From Candidatus Fermentithermobacillaceae bacterium UBA3951 (GTDB lineage Bacteria; Bacillota; Sulfobacillia; Fermentithermobacillales; Fermentithermobacillaceae), in assembly GCA_002385465.1 (NCBI GenBank), contig DGDN01000013.1, forward strand, positions 5,426-24,074: DNA of 18,649 nt. The letters are read 5' to 3'. Shown one piece after another: positions 12,970-18,649 of the stretch. Each line of letters begins with the position of its first letter. Positions within the stretch are counted from its first letter, which is position 1. The translations under genes were made by a program, and so were the position numbers. The notes beneath the pieces were generated by a model. That model had not been told where the DNA came from, did not search any database, and was given only the letters and a program-made list of their open reading frames with translations.

Positions 12970-13908
12970 TCAAGCTATGTGACAGGCGACCATATGACCG
13001 CCGCCAAGGTCCCTGAGGACCGGGTCCTCCGACTTACAGACCTGAGCGGCCCGGGTACATCTTGGCGCAAACCTGCACCCGGGTTTGGGGTTGATCGGAC
13101 TCGCTACGTCACCTCGCAAAATGACCTTCTTTCGATCCGGCCTGTACTTGGGAACAGGCACCGCTGCCAGTAGAGCCTTGGTATAAGGGTGCACCGGATT
13201 TGTAAACAGCTCGGAAGCCGGCGCCAACTCAGCCAGCTTCCCCAAGTACATTACTGCCACTCTCTGGCTTAGATGCCTGACCACCGAAAGGTCATGTGAG
13301 ATGAAAAGGTAGGTGATCCCCATCTCCTGACCTAGGTCTTGCAGCAAGTTCAGTATCTGGGCTTGTACAGATACATCGAGAGCAGAGACAGGCTCGTCAC
13401 AAACCACAAAGCTGGGCTTCAGGATTAGGGCCCTGGCTATTCCAACCCTCTGACGACGCCCTCCGTCCAACTCGTGCGGAAACCTATGGTAATAGTCGCC
13501 GGAGAGGCCCACTTTCGCCATGGTCTCCAGTATTAGCTCTGATCGTTCCTTGCCTTTGCCGATCCCTTGTACCTGTAGGGCTTCCCCGACAATCGTACCG
13601 ACCGTCTTGCGGGGGTTCAGGGAGGAGTACGGGTCCTGAAAGATGATTTGCATCTCTCGCCTCAAGGTACGGCTAACCGAATTGGTTATGTCGGTGCCCT
13701 TGTAGACGACCCTACCGTCAGTGGCAGGGATAAGATCGAGGATAACCCGACCGGTCGTGGACTTGCCACAACCGCTCTCACCCACAAGACCAAGGGTCTC
13801 TCCTCTTGTTATTGAGAACGACACCCCGTCAACCGCCTTGAGTATGCCGCCTGAAACCGGAAAATACTTCTTGAGATCTACAACTTGAAGCAATGGGGTC
13901 TCCATCAT
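12970..13908 (-). CDS. dppF: Peptide ABC transporter ATP-binding protein, DppF/OppF type
   Basis: 312 residues from ATG 13908, which overlaps the dppD stop as ATGA, so the two are translationally coupled; GAGGGGG lies upstream. It is one of the two ATPases that drive import of di- or oligopeptides on the cytoplasmic face. Visible motifs are Walker A GESGCGKS (43-50), Q-loop Q91, signature 147-151, Walker B FVVCDE (167-172) followed by PVSALD, and H-loop H205. The C-terminal oligopeptide domain has the usual cysteine pattern (CRFAPRC...C). The signature reads LDGGR rather than LSGGQ, with Asp in place of the conserved Ser. Dpp versus Opp cannot be separated by sequence alone; the adjacent dipeptidases favour short peptides. 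Confidence 0.93.
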   Translation of the reverse strand: MMETPLLQVVDLKKYFPVSGGILKAVDGVSFSITRGETLGLVGESGCGKSTTGRVILDLIPATDGRVVYKGTDITNSVSRTLRREMQIIFQDPYSSLNPRKTVGTIVGEALQVQGIGKGKERSELILETMAKVGLSGDYYHRFPHELDGGRRQRVGIARALILKPSFVVCDEPVSALDVSVQAQILNLLQDLGQEMGITYLFISHDLSVVRHLSQRVAVMYLGKLAELAPASELFTNPVHPYTKALLAAVPVPKYRPDRKKVILRGDVASPINPKPGCRFAPRCTRAAQVCKSEDPVLRDLGGGHMVACHIA

Positions 13909-14900
13909 GCGACACCCCCTCTGTTCAAGAGATGGTTCACCCTGAAACAAGCCACTGTGTGACCGGGTGAGACTTCCATAAGCGGGGGCCTGGCCGCTTT
14001 ACACCTCGGTTCTTTGATGACGCACCTGGGTTCAAACGGGCACCCTCTAGGTAGGCCCATGGGGTCTGGCGGGCTGCCTGGAATTGGCGTCAGTCTCGAC
14101 TTAGGACTCTCGAGGTCCGGTAGGGACCCAAACAGACCGCGGGTATAGGGGTGTAGAGGCATCTCGAAAAGGTCCTTTACGTCTGCCCCTTCCACTATCG
14201 TCCCGGCATACATAACCGCTACACGTTCGCAGTTTTCTGCGACTACCCCGAGATCGTGAGTGATGAGAATCAGGCTCGTCGAGAATTCAGACTTGAGTTC
14301 CGCCATGAGTTCCAGTACTTGTGCTTGGATGGTTACATCCAAAGCCGTCGTTGGCTCGTCCGCTATGAGAAGCCGTGGATTGCAGGACAAGGCTATTGCG
14401 ATACTTACCCGCTGCCTCATCCCCCCGCTGAATTGATGGGGGTACTCTCCCGCTCTCCTACCTGGGATTCCAACAACCTCAAGCATCTCGCCGGCCTTCT
14501 TCTTGGCTTCCTCGCGACTCAAGTGCCTATGCTGCATGAGCACTCCTTGGATCTGCTGTCCGACAGTAAACACAGGATTGAGGGATGTCATTGGGTTCTG
14601 GAAGACCATCGATATCTGGTTGCCCCGGATACTCTGCATCTCGTTGCTTGAGAGTTCCAAGAGCTCTCGACCGTCGAACTTCAGGCTGCCCGAAGTCACA
14701 AACCCCACTCTTGGAGGCAGTAGTCTCAGGATGGTGAGAGCCGTTGTAGTCTTACCGGCTCCGGTTTCTCCAACCAGGCCGACGCTCTCCCCGGTCCCAA
14801 CTCTCAAATCGAGACCATTGACGGCCTTCACAGTCCCATCAGAGGTCCTGTACTCAACAGACAGATCACAGACGTCAAGTAGGTCTTTACTCATGTGCAT
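13905..14900 (-). CDS. dppD: Peptide ABC transporter ATP-binding protein, DppD/OppD type
   Basis: 331 residues from ATG 14900; the ATG two codons on (14894) has better spacing from AGGGGCG and may be the real start. Motifs are Walker A GETGAGKT (44-51), Q-loop Q101, signature FSGGM (157-161), Walker B LLIADE (177-182) with PTTALD, and H-loop H215. The C-terminal oligopeptide-transporter domain has CPFEPRC and further cysteines, which in some relatives hold an iron-sulfur cluster. It would pair with DppF as a heterodimeric ATPase on the DppB/DppC permease. It follows the M20 gene by about 60 bases that contain a hairpin, and overlaps dppF by four bases. The binding protein and dppB are not in the window. 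Confidence 0.93.
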   Translation of the reverse strand: MHMSKDLLDVCDLSVEYRTSDGTVKAVNGLDLRVGTGESVGLVGETGAGKTTTALTILRLLPPRVGFVTSGSLKFDGRELLELSSNEMQSIRGNQISMVFQNPMTSLNPVFTVGQQIQGVLMQHRHLSREEAKKKAGEMLEVVGIPGRRAGEYPHQFSGGMRQRVSIAIALSCNPRLLIADEPTTALDVTIQAQVLELMAELKSEFSTSLILITHDLGVVAENCERVAVMYAGTIVEGADVKDLFEMPLHPYTRGLFGSLPDLESPKSRLTPIPGSPPDPMGLPRGCPFEPRCVIKEPRCKAARPPLMEVSPGHTVACFRVNHLLNRGGVA

Positions 14901-14911
14901 CGCCCCTAATC

Positions 14912-14936
14912 CGCGGTCCAGACAGTCTCAACCGCG
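14912..14936 (-). other. Intercistronic hairpin before dppD
   Basis: CGCGGT (14912-14917) pairs with ACCGCG (14931-14936), and inside it AGA (14920-14922) pairs with TCT (14926-14928). It lies between the M20 gene stop (14960) and the dppD ribosome binding site. It may adjust relative expression of the enzyme and ATPase genes, or act as an mRNA processing or stability element. It has no T tract, so it is not a typical terminator. Confidence 0.4.
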
Positions 14937-14959
14937 ACTCTTAAATGCCAAAAATAAAG

Positions 14960-16333
14960 TTACAAGTCCGCATACCTAACGAACAGATTGGCCATGAGCT
15001 CGATGCCCTTGAGGTACTGGTCTATGGATATATTCTCGTTTGGAGCATGGGTATTCGCCGTTGAGAACGGAGCTCCAAGGCCAATCATAAACACAGGACA
15101 ACCGAGATTCTTGGGGAACAAGTAAAGCGGACCGGAACCGTCGAGGAGCGGCCATACTACCGGTTCGGAGCCGTACACCGTTTCGGCTTCCCGCCGCGCG
15201 ATTGCTACCCCCGGATGTGAAGGAGGTATCTTGTACTCCTCATTATCGCCGGATACCTTTATTTCAAAGGGGCCGTAAGGCGACCTTTCGACGAAGCTTA
15301 CGATCTTCTCTTTGGCCTCCTTTATCCTCATAGCGTGGACCAGTCGAAAATCCATCCTGGCCCAGGCTTCGTGAGGTATGATGGTCCGGCCTCTTTCCCC
15401 CAACCATCCGGACCTAAAACCAGATACGTTTGCGGTGGGATAATAGAGAAGTCTCTCAAGCATTCCTCGTGGATCCTTAGGACCAAGAGTATCTCTAAGA
15501 CCGTAGCTCTTAAGGAACTCTTCCCGGTCGTAAGGAATGGTATCGAGGAGTTCGGCCTCCTCCGGCGATGGCCCCTTGACGTTTGCCAGATAGTCGTCGA
15601 TCAGGATCGTCCCATCCTGATCGCGCATGGATGTAATGAGACGCATAAGGTCATAGGCCGCATTTGGAATAAGCGGGGCGTGACCTGAGTGGACGTCTCT
15701 CCAAGCACGTTTGGCAATAAGTTCAGCCGATATGATGCCTTTGTTGCCCAGATAGATCTGAGGTCGTCCAGTTTCATGGACTCCCCTGTCGCAAACGAGG
15801 GCCAAGTCTGAAGAAAGCCTGCCCGAAAGCTCTTGCATCATTCGATCCAAATTCGGGCTTCCTATCTCTTCCTCTCCTTCAAAGAGGAACCGAAGTGACA
15901 CGGGTATGTGTCCTAGGACGGCTTTGACCGTCTCCGCGGCTTTTAGGTTAGCCCAAATGTTGCCTTTGTCGTCGGTCGCCCCTCTCGCGAAAATATGTCC
16001 GTCCCGGGTCTCTGCTCCGAAAGGATCGGACTCCCAAAGTTCGAGGGGGTGCGGGGACTGCACGTCGTAGTGCCCGTAAACCAGAACGGCCTTCTTTGCA
16101 GTCGAAGCTTCCTTCCCGTCGCTTATTCCCCACACGGAAGGCATGGCCCCGTCAAGTTCCTGTATTCCGGTCTCGAACCCCTGCTTCTCCAGTTCATCTC
16201 TTAGCAGGGCTGCGCATTCTTCCATCCCTATGTTCTCTGTCGATATGCTCTTCTGCATCAAGAACCGCCTGAGTTCTTCGATGAACCGCTCTCTATTTTC
16301 GGCTATATATGCAGCGATCTTGTCTCTAACCAT
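14960..16333 (-). CDS. M20-family metallopeptidase, probable cytosolic dipeptidase (copy 1)
   Basis: 457 residues from ATG 16333, nine bases after GGGAGG and overlapping the preceding M20 gene by 8 bases. Di-zinc M20 ligands and catalytic residues are all visible: GHYDVQ (H88, D90), GATDDKG (D121), EGEEEIGS with the catalytic Glu and zinc Glu near 154-155, CDRG (D182) and THAPNEN (H429). The dimerisation domain between about 200 and 320 includes the DVHSGHAP segment. The family, including carnosinase-like dipeptidases, removes residues from di- and tripeptides. Its place between permease and ATPase genes of a peptide importer indicates cleavage of imported peptides in the cytoplasm. It may differ in specificity from its neighbour, to which it is only partly similar. 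Confidence 0.92.
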   Translation of the reverse strand: MVRDKIAAYIAENRERFIEELRRFLMQKSISTENIGMEECAALLRDELEKQGFETGIQELDGAMPSVWGISDGKEASTAKKAVLVYGHYDVQSPHPLELWESDPFGAETRDGHIFARGATDDKGNIWANLKAAETVKAVLGHIPVSLRFLFEGEEEIGSPNLDRMMQELSGRLSSDLALVCDRGVHETGRPQIYLGNKGIISAELIAKRAWRDVHSGHAPLIPNAAYDLMRLITSMRDQDGTILIDDYLANVKGPSPEEAELLDTIPYDREEFLKSYGLRDTLGPKDPRGMLERLLYYPTANVSGFRSGWLGERGRTIIPHEAWARMDFRLVHAMRIKEAKEKIVSFVERSPYGPFEIKVSGDNEEYKIPPSHPGVAIARREAETVYGSEPVVWPLLDGSGPLYLFPKNLGCPVFMIGLGAPFSTANTHAPNENISIDQYLKGIELMANLFVRYADL

Positions 16334-17732
16334 CACTTGAGCCCTCCCTTGAATGCACAAGCCGCCCCATGGTGTGGATCACCGCGGCGCTGGTCATGAT
16401 CCCTTTTTCAAAGCCTTCCAACACCAGGCTCTCATTGGGCGCGTGATTTGCCTGGTCTGAAGCAGCGAACGGTATGACTATGCAAGGGATCCCGAGGTCC
16501 CGGGTGAAGATGTAGTTGGGGCCCGCGCCCCCAATCCCCGGGTAGATTATGGGTTCAGTACCCCAGACCTTAGTGACCGCCTCTCTGGCTACTCCGACGT
16601 ACTTATTCGTGATCGGTGTCCTGGAAGGTATGAACCCGCTCTCGTGATAGACCTCTACATCACCAAAGCCGTGCTTCTCAAGATGCCTCATAATCTTCTC
16701 GTATATCTCTTCCGGCTCTTGGTCGGGCACCAGGCGAATGTCGAGCTTAACGGAAGCTACTGCGGGCAACACGGTCTTTGAGCCTTTCCCGGTGTACCCT
16801 GACAGAAGGCCCGATATGTTCAAAGTTGGTTCGAACACCATGTTGTGGTAGTACCTCTGGCCAAAACGGTTCTCCAAAAGCTGTCTGGCGCCGTGAGCAC
16901 TTAGCAAAGCATTTGAATCGCACGGTATGGAATCCACCGCTTCTATCTCTTCGCTCAAGGGGGGCCTTACGTTGTCGTAAAAACCTTCTACCTTGACGAT
17001 CCCGTCCTCGCCCTTGAGTGTGGAAAGCAAAGTAACGAGGCGCCACGGAGCACTTGGAAGCGCCGCAGCCTTCATTGAGTGGAAGTCTGAGGCTAGTTCC
17101 TTGACCTTGATCTCCATGTAGAGCATGCCCTTCAGGCCAAGTATCAAAGACGGTCTCCCGGACTCGTGGTAGTGGCTATCGGAGAAAATGGCTGCCGAAG
17201 CCCGACACAGATCCTTATGCTTTAGCACAAAGGGCCGAAGGTTGGGGCTTCCGATCTCTTCCTCTCCCTCGAAGAGGTACTTGATCTTGATGGGTGGGTC
17301 GCCCGCTACTTTCATATAGGTCTCCAGACCCTTTAAATGAGCGAAAAGCTGGCCTTTGTTGTCGGAGGTACCCCTCCCGTAGATCTTCCCGTCTCTGATT
17401 ACGGGCTCAAACGGCGGTGACTTCCATTGATCCAATGGCTCCGGTGGCTGAACATCGTAGTGTCCATACACCAAGAGCACCTCTTCTGCATCCTCGGGCC
17501 CTATTTCCCCAAAAACCACAGGGTGCCTTTCCGTAGGATAAATCATGGTCCTTATCCCCAAAGATCTCATGTGTTCTGCCAGCATCTCAGCGCATTCCTG
17601 GACGCCTTCGTCCCGTGTGCTTATGCTGGGCTGCCTGAGAAGGACCATGAGTTCGTCAACGTAAGCCCTGAAATTCTCCCTTACAGACTCACTGACTGCG
17701 TCGTAAAACCGATTCTCATTGCGTGCGGTCAC
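16326..17732 (-). CDS. M20-family metallopeptidase, probable cytosolic dipeptidase (copy 2)
   Basis: 468 residues from GTG 17732, seven bases after GGGGGG; an in-frame GTG at 17750 would include that ribosome binding site. All metal and catalytic motifs are present: GHYDVQ (H91, D93), GTSDNKG (D124), EGEEEIGS (near 155-162), SDSHYH (D185) and NHAPNES (H430). It is a paralogue of the next gene, sharing motif order and GRPSLILG/GRPQIYLG, but it is clearly diverged. The end overlaps the next start by 8 bases, so translation is probably coupled. The gene follows dppC by about 50 bases. Substrate is inferred to be dipeptides delivered by the transporter. Confidence 0.92.
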   Translation of the reverse strand: MTARNENRFYDAVSESVRENFRAYVDELMVLLRQPSISTRDEGVQECAEMLAEHMRSLGIRTMIYPTERHPVVFGEIGPEDAEEVLLVYGHYDVQPPEPLDQWKSPPFEPVIRDGKIYGRGTSDNKGQLFAHLKGLETYMKVAGDPPIKIKYLFEGEEEIGSPNLRPFVLKHKDLCRASAAIFSDSHYHESGRPSLILGLKGMLYMEIKVKELASDFHSMKAAALPSAPWRLVTLLSTLKGEDGIVKVEGFYDNVRPPLSEEIEAVDSIPCDSNALLSAHGARQLLENRFGQRYYHNMVFEPTLNISGLLSGYTGKGSKTVLPAVASVKLDIRLVPDQEPEEIYEKIMRHLEKHGFGDVEVYHESGFIPSRTPITNKYVGVAREAVTKVWGTEPIIYPGIGGAGPNYIFTRDLGIPCIVIPFAASDQANHAPNESLVLEGFEKGIMTSAAVIHTMGRLVHSREGSSDG

Positions 17733-17783
17733 GAAGAGTCCCCCCTTCACTCAAAACCCGTTTACACATTGCACAGTGCTCTC

Positions 17784-18647
17784 CTAGGTCTTCATCTTGG
17801 GATCGAGAAGATCTCGCAATCCATCGCCCAGAAGATTGAGACCCAGGACCAAAAGCATGAGAGCCAACCCGGGTATGGTAGCAGCGTGTGGTGCTACAAG
17901 CAGGTACTTGCGTCCGTTTGACAACATAGCACCCCATTCAGGAACAGCCGGGGGAACTCCCATCCCCAAGAATCCCATACTTGCAGCGGTGAGGATGTTG
18001 TTGCCTATGGACTGAGTGCCCATCACAACAACCGGTGAGACAATATTGGGCAGCATATGTTTTACAATGATCCACCAATTCGGGGCGCCAAGAGCCCTGG
18101 ATGCCTCGATATACTCTTCGGACCTTAAGCTCAATACCTCTCCACGGGCAAGCCTTGCAAAGCCCGGCACTCCGTACACGGCAACCGCAAAGATCATGTT
18201 CCCTACGCTGGGGCCAAGGATTATGACCAGTACCATGGTAAGGAGCACGCCGGGGAAAGCGAGCATGACGTCCTGAAATCTCATGAGGATCTCGTCCACC
18301 CAGCCCCCGTAATAGCCGGCTATTGCTCCAAGTGGCACACCCATCAAGATGGCAAGGCCAACCGAGGCAAAACCGACAACAATCGAGACCCTGGAGCCGT
18401 AAACAAGCCTCGACCAAATATCCCGCCCCAGTTCGTCCGTACCCAACAGATTTTCTCCACCCGGGGGTTTCAGGATCTTGTGTAGATGCTGCTCGTTCGG
18501 GTCCGCCGTGGCAAGGATGGGTGCCGCTAGCGCAACTACCACAAACGTTAGCGTGAGAAACAAGCCTATGACCGAGACTCGCCGTCTTGAGAACCTCTTT
18601 ACGTTCTTCAAGTACTCATATTCGGAGCTACGAATCGAGACGCACAC
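17784..18647 (-). CDS. dppC: Peptide ABC transporter permease, DppC/OppC type (start at the window edge)
   Basis: 287 residues if the ATG at 18647 is the start; it is two bases from the window edge, so the ribosome binding site is not visible and the start may lie elsewhere. It is an integral membrane subunit of a dipeptide/oligopeptide importer. A first membrane helix is at about 26-46, then the conserved LGTDELGRDIWSR (68-80), and further helices over about 85-275. The EAA-type loop EYIEASRALGAPNW begins at 178 and continues to HMLPN (197-201), where the ATPases dock. The length is normal for DppC. dppB and the substrate-binding protein are expected beyond the right edge. Confidence 0.93.
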   Translation of the reverse strand: MCVSIRSSEYEYLKNVKRFSRRRVSVIGLFLTLTFVVVALAAPILATADPNEQHLHKILKPPGGENLLGTDELGRDIWSRLVYGSRVSIVVGFASVGLAILMGVPLGAIAGYYGGWVDEILMRFQDVMLAFPGVLLTMVLVIILGPSVGNMIFAVAVYGVPGFARLARGEVLSLRSEEYIEASRALGAPNWWIIVKHMLPNIVSPVVVMGTQSIGNNILTAASMGFLGMGVPPAVPEWGAMLSNGRKYLLVAPHAATIPGLALMLLVLGLNLLGDGLRDLLDPKMKT

Positions 18648-18649
18648 AT

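Noticed and set aside
1..18649. Mobile element or recent transposition explaining the two inverted cassettes
   Set aside because: No transposase, terminal inverted repeat or target duplication is visible, and the copies are too diverged for a recent inverted duplication.

Overview
The window looks like chromosomal DNA of a peptide- and amino-acid-using bacterium, probably Bacillota-like. The pointers are strong AGGAGG-type ribosome binding sites, frequent GTG and TTG starts, tightly packed operons and moderately high GC. I cannot name a species. No rRNA, tRNA, CRISPR array, insertion sequence or prophage gene is visible.

Layout. At 1-312 are a possible 3' end of an upstream gene, a factor-independent terminator and a leader. 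At 313-3211 (+) are four co-directional genes for membrane proteins, called here A, B, C and D, that I cannot assign to a known function. At 3320-6518 two amidohydrolase-superfamily genes diverge from a shared control region near 4730-4934: a minus-strand HxH/Lys-type amidohydrolase and a plus-strand N-acyl-D-amino-acid deacylase. At 6588-8537 (-) is a methyl-accepting chemotaxis protein, preceded by a 5' region with a long inverted repeat. At 8935-11832 (-) the four-gene cassette occurs again as A', B', C', D' in the same gene order. A class A beta-lactamase-fold serine hydrolase gene (11863-12702) lies directly upstream of it. From 12970 to the right edge (-) is a peptide ABC transporter operon: permease dppC, two M20 dipeptidases, then ATPases dppD and dppF.

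How the genes fit together. The dpp/M20 operon imports short peptides and cleaves them in the cytoplasm. The D-aminoacylase and the second amidohydrolase would process acylated or cyclic amino-acid derivatives. The chemoreceptor could couple sensing to this uptake. These are inferences from families and proximity.

The main discovery candidate is the duplicated A-B-C-D cassette. After start correction the lengths are A 257/257, B 209/209, C 278/281 and D 205/205 residues. Order is conserved, and both copies keep short spacers and blocks of invariant residues. A and C each have an alpha/beta-looking soluble domain between an N-terminal and a C-terminal membrane helix. Charge distribution puts the A domain in the cytoplasm and the C domain outside, while B and D are polytopic. 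This suggests an uncharacterised four-subunit membrane complex present as two diverged paralogues around a peptide/D-amino-acid gene cluster. Its biochemical role cannot be read from the sequence.

Non-coding structure includes four terminator-like hairpins (two of them near copies of each other), a degenerate four-unit tandem repeat just after D', a candidate structured leader before the chemoreceptor gene, and palindromes in the divergent amidohydrolase control region.
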